Counted from the stretch's first letter, positions 24,691-34,339 are shown. The stretch: 35,343 nucleotides of DNA from an uncultured Bacteroides sp. (GCA_946628545.1 CAMOWU010000030.1:1-35343), one strand, 5' to 3'. Program-made: numbers and translations. Notes: generated by a model not told the origin, from the sequence alone.

Positions 24691-25671
24691 ATGGAACTCA
24701 TACTCAACAGTTACGGTGCGACACTGAGTCGCGACAACGAAGCCTTTGTGGTCAAAACCAACGATGGTAAGCAGCGCATTCCCGTAGATGGTATCAAAAG
24801 CATCCAGATCAGCCGTGGAGCGCAGGTCACCAGTGATGCCGTGATGCTTGCAGTCGAACACGAGATAGAACTGCTCTTCACCGACAAGGCAGGAAATCCC
24901 ATGGCGCGTGTCTGGAGTCCCAAGTACGGCTCCATCTCCACCATACGCAAGGGACAACTCAATTTCAACTACTCCCACGATGCCGTGCCATGGATCAAGG
25001 ACATCATCTGCCGAAAGATAGAAAACCAGCAGGCTATGATGCTCCTGTTGCTTGCCGACTACAACGACCAGGCCACCGTCAATCGCAACATACACCGGCT
25101 CGACGACTACAGAGCCAAGGTCATCGCGCTCGAGGGTGAGGTCGTTGCCGATATCGCTCCTATACTGCGTGGATGGGAAGGCCAGGCATCCAAGATCTAC
25201 TTCTCCACACTCAACCTGGCCCTGCCCGAGCCCATGAGGTTCAAGGAAAGAAGCCAACGACCTGCAATGGACGTGGTCAATGCTTTCCTCAACTACGGCT
25301 ACGGCATACTCTATGGAAAGATTGAGGGAGCGCTTATCAAAGCTGGTATCGATCCTTATACTGGTGTGCTGCATCGCGACGACTACAACCGGCCGGCACT
25401 GGTGTTCGATGTCATAGAGCTCTACCGTGTCTGGATCGATTACGTGGTCTATACTCTTGTGGCGCAAAACACCATCACCGACGAGTTCTACTCCGTACGC
25501 CCCGACGGATCCTACTGGCTTGAGAATCTCGGTAGGCGCATTCTCATACAGTCGGTCAACGACTATCTCGAGGAAGTGGTCACTATAGCGGGGAACACCC
25601 GCTCACGGCTCACCCACATCAGCCTTTATTGTCAGTCATTGGCGCAGACCTTTAAAAAGTACGACGTATGA
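24691..25671 (+). CDS. cas1: Cas1 integrase
   Basis: A 326-residue Cas1, the integrase of spacer acquisition. N-terminal beta domain with ELILNSYGATLSRDNEAFVV and IQISRGAQVTSDAVMLAVEHEIELLFTDK segments; C-terminal helical domain with the metal-binding triad visible as Glu163 (GWEGQASKIYF), His228 (VLHRDDYNRPALVFD) and Asp240 (VFDVIELYR). The start at 24691 is the family N-terminus; the longer frame from 24652 begins inside the repeat. There is no reverse-transcriptase fusion. The next gene overlaps the stop by 4 nt, so it is translationally coupled. Confidence 0.94.
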   Translation: MELILNSYGATLSRDNEAFVVKTNDGKQRIPVDGIKSIQISRGAQVTSDAVMLAVEHEIELLFTDKAGNPMARVWSPKYGSISTIRKGQLNFNYSHDAVPWIKDIICRKIENQQAMMLLLLADYNDQATVNRNIHRLDDYRAKVIALEGEVVADIAPILRGWEGQASKIYFSTLNLALPEPMRFKERSQRPAMDVVNAFLNYGYGILYGKIEGALIKAGIDPYTGVLHRDDYNRPALVFDVIELYRVWIDYVVYTLVAQNTITDEFYSVRPDGSYWLENLGRRILIQSVNDYLEEVVTIAGNTRSRLTHISLYCQSLAQTFKKYDV

Positions 25672-26693
25672 TCATGTGTGGAAACAGCGTCACCTCAACG
25701 GCCGACGCCATGAAGAAAATCACGGAAGAGATGCTCTTTCATGCCCTGCGCAACCCCAAACCTCACATCGAGGCGAGGATGCGACAGCTGAGGACGGTCT
25801 ATAGTCTCGACCACAAGAAATACTCCGAGCTGAAACGGTCGCTGCCCTACATTGTCTGCGGTATCTTCAGCCCTGAGTACAGACGAACGGAGAATTTTGG
25901 CTACACAGAGAGTTTCATCGTCGATATCGACTGTTTGTCAGTCAAGCAACTGACAGCCGAAGCCATCCGGCAGAAAATACAAGCTGACCCCAGGGTCATG
26001 ATGTGCTTCATCTCGCCCAGTGGCGACGGACTCAAGGTCATGTTCCGGCTCAAGGAGCGGTGCTACGATTCGGGGATCTACTCCATCTTCTACAAAGCCT
26101 TTGTGCGTCGCTTGGCAACTGAATACGGTATTGAGCAGGTGGTCGATGGGCGTACATCCGATGTGGCGCGGGCATGCTTCATCAGTGTCGATCCCCAAGC
26201 GTACTACAATCCCCAGTGTGAACCAGTCGATCTCACTGCTTTCGTTGATGAACAGAACCCCGAAGATGTGTTCGATTTGATGAGGGAAAACAAAGAGGCC
26301 GACAAACAACCCCAGAAAACCACTGCCAATAATGACACCAATCGTGCCGATCCTGACAAGGACATCATGGCTCAGATACGTCAGAAACTCAACCCTGACG
26401 GAAGGGCGGCTAAGAAGGACAAACAGGAGGTGGTGGTGCCGCAACGTCTCAATGAGGTTATGCAGGAACTGCGAGAACGTATAGAATCACTTGGCCTTCA
26501 GGTCACTGAGATTCTCAACATACAATACGCCAAGAAAATACGTGCCAAACTGGGCATGAAGGTGGCGGAAGTCAATCTCTTTTATGGCAGGCGTGGGTTC
26601 AACGTGGTGAAAAGTCCCAGAACTGGCACATCCTCCGAACTCAACGACCTGCTCGCCGACATTATCCAGACATTCGTCGATGAACTCACTTAG
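25668..26693 (+). CDS. CRISPR-associated primase-polymerase-like protein (VirE_N/BT4734 type)
   Basis: A 341-residue protein with the archaeo-eukaryotic primase-like fold signature of the BT4734/VirE_N group: ESFIVDIDCL with the D-x-D metal motif (Asp86, Asp88), FISPSGDGLKVMFRL (114-128, motif II) and GRTSDVARACFISVDPQAYYNP (161-182, motif III region). After a charged linker (about 205-240) comes a C-terminal domain of about 100 residues with IQYAKKIRAKLGMKVAEVNLFYGRRGFNVV, not recognised. It overlaps cas1 by 4 nt and lies before cas2, a position known for CRISPR-associated Prim-Pol (CAPP) proteins, which are implicated in adaptation. Probable role: DNA or RNA synthesis or gap filling during spacer acquisition. 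Confidence 0.78.
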   Translation: MIMCGNSVTSTADAMKKITEEMLFHALRNPKPHIEARMRQLRTVYSLDHKKYSELKRSLPYIVCGIFSPEYRRTENFGYTESFIVDIDCLSVKQLTAEAIRQKIQADPRVMMCFISPSGDGLKVMFRLKERCYDSGIYSIFYKAFVRRLATEYGIEQVVDGRTSDVARACFISVDPQAYYNPQCEPVDLTAFVDEQNPEDVFDLMRENKEADKQPQKTTANNDTNRADPDKDIMAQIRQKLNPDGRAAKKDKQEVVVPQRLNEVMQELRERIESLGLQVTEILNIQYAKKIRAKLGMKVAEVNLFYGRRGFNVVKSPRTGTSSELNDLLADIIQTFVDELT

Positions 26694-26701
26694 CTCCCCT
26701 C

Positions 26702-26828
26702 CTGTAGGGACGCGACGTGTCGCGTCCGCAATTTAGATGAACAACTCCCCTCCCATCTAAGGGGAAAGGCTACGGGAAAGGCGACGGGTAGGCGACGGAA
26801 CGTCGGGAATGGGGTAGGGGTGGGGTGA
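26702..26828. repeat. Family B palindrome and family C repeat between PrimPol and cas2 genes
   Basis: GGGACGCGACGTGTCGCGTC palindrome (about 26707-26728), followed by a family C unit CTCCCCTCCCATCTAAGGGG with inner GGCTACGGG / GGCGACGG segments. It breaks what would otherwise be a continuous cas1-PrimPol-cas2 transcript. Confidence 0.8.
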
Positions 26829-26903
26829 TCAACTCCCATCTTAGGGGGCGAGGTGAGGAAACACCATATAGTCAATTACAATCAAAACACTTACAAACAA
26901 CTC

Positions 26904-27383
26904 ATGGCAAAGAAATCCACCCCAGTCAACTACATCGAGGTGCTGCGCAAACTCGCGCGAGCAGGCATGCAGGGGGCGCAGTACGTCAACCGACGTGGCG
27001 TCAACGTCTCCGATATGCCCACGCTTGAAGAAAGGGTGGAGGCGTTGCTCGGAGTGGTCAATAAAGAAAATAGGGAGGTCGGTAATATGTTGTTTTTCGT
27101 CATGTACGACATTGAGAGCGACAAGGTGCGCTACAACGTTGTGAAATATCTTGAGCGGATGGGGTGTACCAGAGTGCAGAAGTCCATCTTCCTTGCCGAC
27201 CTCAGCACAGAGAAGTACCAAAGCATACGCAACGACCTGACTGAGGTCCAGGCCCTTTACGACAACCACGACAGCATCATCATCTGTCCAGTATCGACCG
27301 ACTTGCTGCGCAACATGAAGATCATCGGCAAGTCCATTGATGTGGATGTTATCACCAAGTCTAAGAATACCCTTTTCTTCTGA
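26904..27383 (+). CDS. cas2: Cas2 with N-terminal extension
   Basis: A 159-residue Cas2, the structural partner of Cas1 in the integrase complex. The core starts around residue 61: MLFFVMYDIESDKVR (Asp69 is the conserved Cas2 aspartate), then YLERMGCTRVQKSIFLADLS, and DSIIICPVSTD, with a final IIGKSIDVDVITK. Typical Cas2 proteins are 90-100 residues; the first 60 residues are an extra, mostly helical and basic segment with KKSTPVNYIEVLRKLARAG. The start at 26904 is preferred to 26853. The last 23 nt overlap the convergent TPR gene. Confidence 0.9.
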   Translation: MAKKSTPVNYIEVLRKLARAGMQGAQYVNRRGVNVSDMPTLEERVEALLGVVNKENREVGNMLFFVMYDIESDKVRYNVVKYLERMGCTRVQKSIFLADLSTEKYQSIRNDLTEVQALYDNHDSIIICPVSTDLLRNMKIIGKSIDVDVITKSKNTLFF

Positions 27384-29223
27384 ACCCATTCAGAATGTCG
27401 TTGGCATTCTTTTCCGACAGCCTGCTGAGCACCACTTTCTTCCGACCTTGGTCGTCGATCAGTTTCAAGTCGTAGCACATCCCCTTTTCTGGCGAAGGGC
27501 TCAAAGAGTTAGCTGGCACCACGATGGTTCTCTGCCTCTTGTTGATGAGTTTGGCGCGCTTCTTGGCCTTGCCGTTACGCTCCACGGTGAAAAGATCCGT
27601 CACCACCATTGTCGTCCACGGTATTTTTGCATATACGAATTCATCAGCCACACTGCTGTGCTCAATATAAAATGGTCTGTTGTCTTTGGGAATGGAAATA
27701 CTGTTGTCGAGCGTTGACCTCAACACTTTTGCCACTATCTCACGATATTCCGGACCTACCTTCCAGCGGTGCTTGTTGTAGGTGTAAGTGTATTTACTCA
27801 GTTCGCAACGTGCTTCGTAGGAATAACCACTCTCCTCCATCAATTCTGCAAGCATCAGATGCACTTCGCCCAGATAGTCGTCGTTGCGTTCGGCGAGCAA
27901 TGCCTTGCAAAGTGCTGACATCTTCAGCGACTTGTCGTCGGTGAGCTCTGCCAGTTCCTTCCATACATAAAACTTGTTGAGCCGGAGCAGTAGGTGCCTG
28001 TAGGCTGAAAGTGCGGCCTCGCGTTCACCCCGAGCCGCCATGATGCGGGTCAAGGTGCGCTCGTCCTCGTCTTTGTGGTAGCGGTTGATCGATTGGCGGA
28101 GAAGCGTCTCGAAGGCGGGACTCACATTCATCAGTCCTCGTCCCTTGATGCTTGCTAAATAACTCTTGATGGCTTTCTCTGCTAACGAAGGGAATTCTAT
28201 GCCCTTGTCGCCTTGTTGCCGCTCCCAGTCCTCTGAGCGGAAATTGCCGCACCCCCACTGGTCTATGCTGTAGGCACTATCTTCGTATCGGTTCTCAGGC
28301 AATCGGTTGAGGTAGAGCGAAAGGATGATAGAGTGATACTGGTTGCGGAGCGTCTCGCCCTCAATGGCATTGAGATAGGAATGAACGGTCTGAAGGAAAG
28401 TATCAACATTGTCTTTACGTTCGTTGATGATGAAAAAGTGCTTCCGGGAAAATTGTTCATCGATATCTTCCTGACTGATCCTTTCGTTGGCTGTGAACAC
28501 TCTGCGTAGTTCCTCCAACTTGCAGCCTATACCTGAGCAGTAGCCAAGCAGTCGTTTCACCCTTGGTTCCAAGGTCTTGCCGTTCCATTGAGAGCTCTCA
28601 AAATCTTCGTCAAGGAAATGGTTGACTCCCCAGCGCTCCACAAACCCCAAAAGGTCGAAATCTGTATGCGTCTGGTGGATCTTGCCTGCCAAACCCAGCA
28701 TCTGCGAATGGAGTAGGGAAGGACGTTCGTTGGCCAAAGCGAGGTAACTGGCCAGGATCCGTTCAATCTCCGTTGTGCATAGTGTCTGTTGATAGCGTTT
28801 CAGAAAGCGGTAGATCACCCAGCCATAACTCTCAGCGAAATCGTCAGGAAGGCCTGCTTCTCCACTCATTGCCTCCATCTCGCTGTAAGCCCTTTCTTCG
28901 TTTCCGTTTTTCGATAATTCGGTGAGTTGCTGGATGCGGACATGATTGGGGTTCATCCTCTGCACAATCATGCCTAATGCACGGGCGGCATACCCTTTCT
29001 CATCGCGCATCACGTCAAGAAGTTGCTGAAGGTGCTCCAATTTCTCGTGCGCCTTGCTCGTCTCCCCTTGCTCCAAGTGTCGAATACACCAGTCGCGCTC
29101 CACCCAAAACATCGCGTCGTTCGTCCAATCAGAGAACTCGCGTTCCAAATCATAAGCAGCCATAGCGTATGCCTCTTCAAGTCTGCCTGCTCGCCTCAAT
29201 GCTGTTACTTCCCTATACGACAT
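27361..29223 (-). CDS. TPR-rich protein with C-terminal OB-like domain
   Basis: A 620-residue soluble, mostly helical protein that begins MSYREVTALRRAGRLEEAYAM, a typical TPR-type helix pair, and continues with repeated helical hairpins to about residue 500. The last 100 residues look beta-rich (EFVYAKIPWTTMVVTDLF, KAKKRAKLINKRQRTIVVPAN) and may be an S1/cold-shock-like OB domain. The layout recalls TPR plus S1/CSD-like proteins described in bacterial conflict systems, but I am not certain. It lies between cas2 and the CRISPR leader, on the opposite strand, with a 23-nt overlap with cas2. Function unknown. Confidence 0.6.
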   Translation of the reverse strand: MSYREVTALRRAGRLEEAYAMAAYDLEREFSDWTNDAMFWVERDWCIRHLEQGETSKAHEKLEHLQQLLDVMRDEKGYAARALGMIVQRMNPNHVRIQQLTELSKNGNEERAYSEMEAMSGEAGLPDDFAESYGWVIYRFLKRYQQTLCTTEIERILASYLALANERPSLLHSQMLGLAGKIHQTHTDFDLLGFVERWGVNHFLDEDFESSQWNGKTLEPRVKRLLGYCSGIGCKLEELRRVFTANERISQEDIDEQFSRKHFFIINERKDNVDTFLQTVHSYLNAIEGETLRNQYHSIILSLYLNRLPENRYEDSAYSIDQWGCGNFRSEDWERQQGDKGIEFPSLAEKAIKSYLASIKGRGLMNVSPAFETLLRQSINRYHKDEDERTLTRIMAARGEREAALSAYRHLLLRLNKFYVWKELAELTDDKSLKMSALCKALLAERNDDYLGEVHLMLAELMEESGYSYEARCELSKYTYTYNKHRWKVGPEYREIVAKVLRSTLDNSISIPKDNRPFYIEHSSVADEFVYAKIPWTTMVVTDLFTVERNGKAKKRAKLINKRQRTIVVPANSLSPSPEKGMCYDLKLIDDQGRKKVVLSRLSEKNANDILNGFRRKGYS

Positions 29224-29632
29224 AACCTGTGTTTTTTAGTATTATACTATATAGACTATTTTCACCTCCCTTTTCTATCACCGACATTCCGCTGCAGGGA
29301 CGCGACGTGTCGCGTCCGAATATTGGCTTTAGCCTTTTTTCCCTGCCGAACACCATGATGCGGCATAACCCGTGATAGGAGGTGCGGCATTCCTGCCGAA
29401 CACATTAACAAGCAACTTAAATCACGCTTATTGTGCGGCATTCTGCTGCACCTCTTACTGTCGTTACATACGTGTATTTATTCGGATGCGACGTGTCGCG
29501 TCCTTGTCGCTGAACTGAATGGTTTTCCATACCTCATAATATTTGTAAATTTTTCTTAATTCCTTAACTATCAGTCGTTAAAAAACGCTTTTATATACGC
29601 TTGAAATTTTATGTTTCTTTAACATTTCGCCT
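29224..29632. other. Gene-free gap with palindromic repeats before the leader
   Basis: 409 nt with no gene. It carries family B palindromes at about 29295-29318 and 29484-29503, family A units at about 29375-29400 and 29434-29454 (the latter with CGGCATTCTGCTGCACC), then becomes strongly AT-rich from about 29520, where the CRISPR leader begins. Confidence 0.7.
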
Positions 29633-29763
29633 CTTGCGCAATTCAAAACTTTGTCCTAATTTTGCACACGGAAAAACGACACAAAACTTTTCTAAAAATT
29701 TGTGAATTTCCGTTAAAATCAAAGTTTAGTTCCTCTGATTATCAGGCAATTACAATTATACCT
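29633..29763 (+). promoter_or_regulatory. CRISPR leader with promoter of array 1
   Basis: AT-rich leader directly before the first repeat. CTTG at 29633-29636, a 20-nt spacer and TAATTTTG at 29657-29664 form a promoter pointing into the array; start about 29672, some 92 nt before repeat 1. The end opposite (33868) has the degenerate repeat, which agrees with this being the acquisition end. Confidence 0.75.
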
Positions 29764-32700
29764 GTCAGAGACCATCTTCCATTAAAACAAGGATTAAGAC
29801 AAAAAAAAAGAAGAGCGAGGACTTTGATATGCGACGTCAGAGACCATCTTCCATTAAAACAAGGATTAAGACCTGGGTGAAGATGACTAGAAGTCGTCGT
29901 CAACACCAGTCAGAGACCATCTTCCATTAAAACAAGGATTAAGACTTCCGTCGCCAGGATTGCTTGCAGAAGGAGATTGAGTGTCAGAGACCATCTTCCA
30001 TTAAAACAAGGATTAAGACTCATGGTCTTCTGGACAGTAATCATCCTCTGGAACAGTCAGAGACCATCTTCCATTAAAACAAGGATTAAGACTTGTCCAT
30101 TTTGCCTTTCTTGAAGTCAGACCTAGGGGTCAGAGACCATCTTCCATTAAAACAAGGATTAAGACGTGATGTATCCTTTTCCATACTGAGGGTCATTGGT
30201 CTCGTCAGAGACCATCTTCCATTAAAACAAGGATTAAGACATTAAGGACAAAGATGAAAGCAACAATTGGGAGTAGGTCAGAGACCATCTTCCATTAAAA
30301 CAAGGATTAAGACCGGTTAATGGCTACATGCTGGCCACTAACTGTTAAGAGTCAGAGACCATCTTCCATTAAAACAAGGATTAAGACCGCTTGTAGAATC
30401 TATGGGAATTGATGAAACAAACGGTCAGAGACCATCTTCCATTAAAACAAGGATTAAGACTTTGTCTTAATTTGATTGTTTGCCATATTGTTTTTTATTG
30501 TCAGAGACCATCTTCCATTAAAACAAGGATTAAGACACTTCTCCAAGTTTGCTGGAAACCGCGGTTCTGCCAATTGTCAGAGACCATCTTCCATTAAAAC
30601 AAGGATTAAGACTTTGAAGGAGTCTGTCTTCATTGAAAGAAACAGAGTCAGAGACCATCTTCCATTAAAACAAGGATTAAGACCAATCTCTGCTCCATCG
30701 CTTGCCACCAAGAAGAAACAGGTCAGAGACCATCTTCCATTAAAACAAGGATTAAGACCCCACGATAAAATCGTAGGAGTATATAATGTTTCTAGTCAGA
30801 GACCATCTTCCATTAAAACAAGGATTAAGACGGTATCCCACGATTTCATTCATGATGCCACAGGCCCACGTCAGAGACCATCTTCCATTAAAACAAGGAT
30901 TAAGACTATTTCATGAGCTACATCTTCTTCACCCATGAAACCGTCAGAGACCATCTTCCATTAAAACAAGGATTAAGACACAGGCTTAGAGCGTGTTGCA
31001 TGTGAGAGGAGTGGTGTCAGAGACCATCTTCCATTAAAACAAGGATTAAGACTCTTTGTGTCCTCTAACAAGGACTTAACCTTTATAGACGTCAGAGACC
31101 ATCTTCCATTAAAACAAGGATTAAGACTTCTTTTTTAAGTTGTTGATATCCATTACATCACATAGTGTCAGAGACCATCTTCCATTAAAACAAGGATTAA
31201 GACGTTCAGAGGTAGACTTGGAGACGTTAGTTCTACCCATGTCAGAGACCATCTTCCATTAAAACAAGGATTAAGACCCCTAAACTTTTAATTACTACGC
31301 CAAGGTCCTCTGACCGTCAGAGACCATCTTCCATTAAAACAAGGATTAAGACACTCAAGTCTGTTGTATTGGTCAACATTCATAGATGGTCAGAGACCAT
31401 CTTCCATTAAAACAAGGATTAAGACGGTACACCTATTGAGTCTGCGTAAAGTTCTGCATACGTCAGAGACCATCTTCCATTAAAACAAGGATTAAGACCC
31501 CTCATCATTTAGTAAAGAATTCAACTTGCTCAAAGTCAGAGACCATCTTCCATTAAAACAAGGATTAAGACGAGTTTATGATTTCCATAACAGAGCTTTT
31601 GAGTCATGTCAGAGACCATCTTCCATTAAAACAAGGATTAAGACACTTCACCCAACTTAGATGAGACAGCGGTTCTGCCAAGTCAGAGACCATCTTCCAT
31701 TAAAACAAGGATTAAGACCATAGGTCTTCTGGTCCCAAACCTCAGCAATCTGAAGTCAGAGACCATCTTCCATTAAAACAAGGATTAAGACGGCTAACAT
31801 AACCCTTCTTTTCACCGCAAACAAAAAAGTCAGAGACCATCTTCCATTAAAACAAGGATTAAGACACTTTGACAATTCTCAACGACTTTTTATAGTCGCT
31901 GTCAGAGACCATCTTCCATTAAAACAAGGATTAAGACTTCTTCTTGTTTTGTATCCATAAAGCAAAGTTTGTCAGAGACCATCTTCCATTAAAACAAGGA
32001 TTAAGACTATGTAAATTTGTAACGGAAATCAACTTTCTACCAGGTCAGAGACCATCTTCCATTAAAACAAGGATTAAGACTTTACGCCATCTTTGCGCAA
32101 AGAGTCTTTGGCGTGAAGTCAGAGACCATCTTCCATTAAAACAAGGATTAAGACTACTTTTCAAGAATAGTTACAATCATCTTTACAAAAGTCAGAGACC
32201 ATCTTCCATTAAAACAAGGATTAAGACCAAAGTAATTTTCGCTTTCTCCTTTTGTTCCTCGCTGTCAGAGACCATCTTCCATTAAAACAAGGATTAAGAC
32301 TTGAACGCATGAAGCAAACAAATTTGCTTTCATCGTCAGAGACCATCTTCCATTAAAACAAGGATTAAGACTTATAATCGTCACAATCATCAGGAGCATC
32401 TTCATCAAAGTCAGAGACCATCTTCCATTAAAACAAGGATTAAGACTATCAAAGGCCTTTGCACCTTTTTTGGTAACAAAGAGTCAGAGACCATCTTCCA
32501 TTAAAACAAGGATTAAGACGCTGAATGCGTTCCCTAAATATGCATTCATATCAGATGTCAGAGACCATCTTCCATTAAAACAAGGATTAAGACAAGGCAT
32601 TCATAGGGGAGAAATAAAAAAGGACCTAGTCAGAGACCATCTTCCATTAAAACAAGGATTAAGACCATTTTTTTTATTTTTTTTTGGTTATTGTGTTCTT

Positions 32701-33897
32701 AGGGTCAGAGACCATCTTCCATTAAAACAAGGATTAAGACCGTAGACACTATCCTTGTAAAGGTCAACCTTAATGAGTCAGAGACCATCTTCCTGTAAAA
32801 CAAGGATTAAGACATACACGGTTTTCCGTGTTCTCAAATTGTGATTTGTCGTCAGAGACCATCTTCCATTAAAACAAGGATTAAGACTGTACTCGCCGTT
32901 GTCATCCCTAACGAAGGATATCGTCAGAGACCATCTTCCATTAAAACAAGGATTAAGACTTTTAGCTATTTTATAAAGGATTAATACAGATTGTCGTCAG
33001 AGACCATCTTCCATTAAAACAAGGATTAAGACACGGTTGCCCGTATTATAAATTGATCTTCGCTGTTGTCAGAGACCATCTTCCATTAAAACAAGGATTA
33101 AGACTAGCACGGGCAAATGCCCAGCATCATGAGAATGATGCAGTCAGAGACCATCTTCCATTAAAACAAGGATTAAGACCATACCCCTCAGCTTTTATCT
33201 GAATTGTTTTCATAGTCAGAGACCATCTTCCATTAAAACAAGGATTAAGACAGCCACACCTTTGTCAGTGAAGCTCCACCCATTATAGTCAGAGACCATC
33301 TTCCATTAAAACAAGGATTAAGACTAGTGTTTAAAGCGCTGAAGCTTGGAGAGATGAGGTCAGAGACCATCTTCCATTAAAACAAGGATTAAGACTACGT
33401 GTTAGTTGGCGGGGAATTGTGGTCTCAAATTGAGTCAGAGACCATCTTCCATTAAAACAAGGATTAAGACACCCAAATCTCTATAGTAGGAGTGGTCACT
33501 TCTCCTGTCAGAGACCATCTTCCATTAAAACAAGGATTAAGACTAGTTTGTTGTTAGAAATCCCGCCTTACTCTGCACAGTCAGAGACCATCTTCCATTA
33601 AAACAAGGATTAAGACTTAAAACCTGCTTTTGTGCAGGATTTGTTCCCCCAGTCAGAGACCATCTTCCATTAAAACAAGGATTAAGACAATACGACTGCG
33701 TACCTTGCCGATGTTTTCGGCTGTCAGAGACCATCTTCCATTAAAACAAGGATTAAGACGGCTTCTGTTCTGGCTTTGGTTCGGGTTGTGGTTCGTCAGA
33801 GACCATCTTCCATTAAAACAAGGATTAAGACACCTTTGTCTAAGTGATTTGAGCCAATCAATTTGTTGTCAGAGACCATCTTCCATTAAAACAAGGA
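29764..33897 (+). CRISPR. CRISPR array 1: 57 repeats, 56 spacers
   Basis: Repeat is 37 nt, starting GTCAGAGACC and ending AAGGATTAAGAC; the GTC start and GAC end are mutually complementary. I count 56 full copies, nearly all identical, with one variant (32777-32813: AT to TG in the middle) and one truncated last copy at 33868-33897, whose final 7 nt are replaced by unrelated sequence. Spacers are 33-39 nt, mostly 36. Orientation: leader and promoter at the left, so the array is transcribed on the plus strand. Expected crRNA 5' handle: ATTAAGAC. Several spacers, read on the opposite strand, look like coding sequence (see findings). Confidence 0.98.
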
Positions 33898-34062
33898 CTT
33901 TTAGAGTTAAGAATTAAGAGTTAAGAGTTAAGAAAAATAGAAGGCGGATCCTGCAATCTGAAAATCCGTAAAAGACGAAAATCTGTGAAATCAGCGAAAT
34001 CCGCGAGAAAAAAATGTCCCTCGCAGATCTCGCGGATTGCGCAGATTGTTTCCGCATGGCGC
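33898..34062 (+). repeat. Trailer element (family D), copy after array 1
   Basis: Directly after the truncated last repeat: GTTAAGAATTAAGAGTTAAG units, then ATAGAAGGCGGATCCTGCAA, AAAATCCGTAAAAGAC, and a segment with alternating 'GATCTCGCGGATT' style half-sites. Followed at about 34055-34080 by a CGCATGCTTCAGCATGCC hairpin. Copies follow the other two array ends and lie inverted at 7.3-7.5 kb. Confidence 0.85.
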
Positions 34063-34105
34063 ATGCTTCAGCATGCCACTCCTTTCCTCCTTAGAAAAAA
34101 TAATT

Positions 34106-34134
34106 GTCTGTAAAACATTCCATTACAACAAGGA
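34106..34134 (+). repeat. Lone terminal-type CRISPR repeat
   Basis: A single copy of the array-2-type repeat (GTCTGTAAAACATTCC start) truncated at AAGGA exactly as the array ends are, and followed by the trailer element. It looks like the remnant of an array that has lost its spacers. Confidence 0.8.
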
Positions 34135-34250
34135 CTTATAGAGTTGAGAATTAAGAGTTAAGAAAAATAGAAGGCGGATCCTGCAATCTGAAAATCCGTA
34201 AATGACAAAAATCTGTGAAATCTGCGAGATTCGCGAGAAAAAATGATACT
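34135..34250 (+). repeat. Trailer element (family D), second copy
   Basis: Begins CTTATAGAGTTGAGAATTAAG, then the same ATAGAAGGCGGATCCTGCAA and AAAATCCGTAAATGAC segments as copy 1, diverging after about 34240. The 34251-34618 stretch beyond it is AT-rich, with no gene I can support. Confidence 0.8.
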
Positions 34251-34307
34251 TGCTGATTGAGCGGAAAGCGCAGAAAAAAGCAGTGAGACCAAAATCGTGG
34301 GATAATA

Positions 34308-34339
34308 TTTGGAGGATTTGCGAAAAAGTGGTAATTTTG
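34308..34339 (+). promoter_or_regulatory. Possible promoter upstream of mini-array 2
   Basis: TTTG at 34308-34311, 20 nt, then TAATTTTG at 34332-34339. Start near 34347, about 270 nt before the first repeat of array 2. Good match to the consensus, but distant. Confidence 0.5.

Noticed and set aside
24463..25467. 334-residue minus-strand frame overlapping cas1
   Set aside because: Shadow of cas1, whose family motifs are on the plus strand; the same applies to long antisense frames at 2399-3142 (upp) and 3191-3916.
24691..25671. Possible reverse transcriptase fused to Cas1
   Set aside because: The protein has normal Cas1 length and no RT motif (such as YADD) is visible in it or its neighbours.
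30476..30916. Open frames within the CRISPR array, repeating RDHLPLKQGLR
   Set aside because: These are translations of the CRISPR repeat itself, not genes.
30020..31754. Resemblance between the spacers at 30020-30055 and 31719-31754 (GGTCTTCTGG shared)
   Set aside because: Only one short block matches and the frames do not agree, unlike the pair at 30537 and 31645.
29801..33867. Hairpins inside several spacers (for example at 32081-32117, 33105-33142 and 33617-33651)
   Set aside because: Short inverted repeats are expected by chance in a good fraction of 36-nt sequences, so no special selection is inferred.
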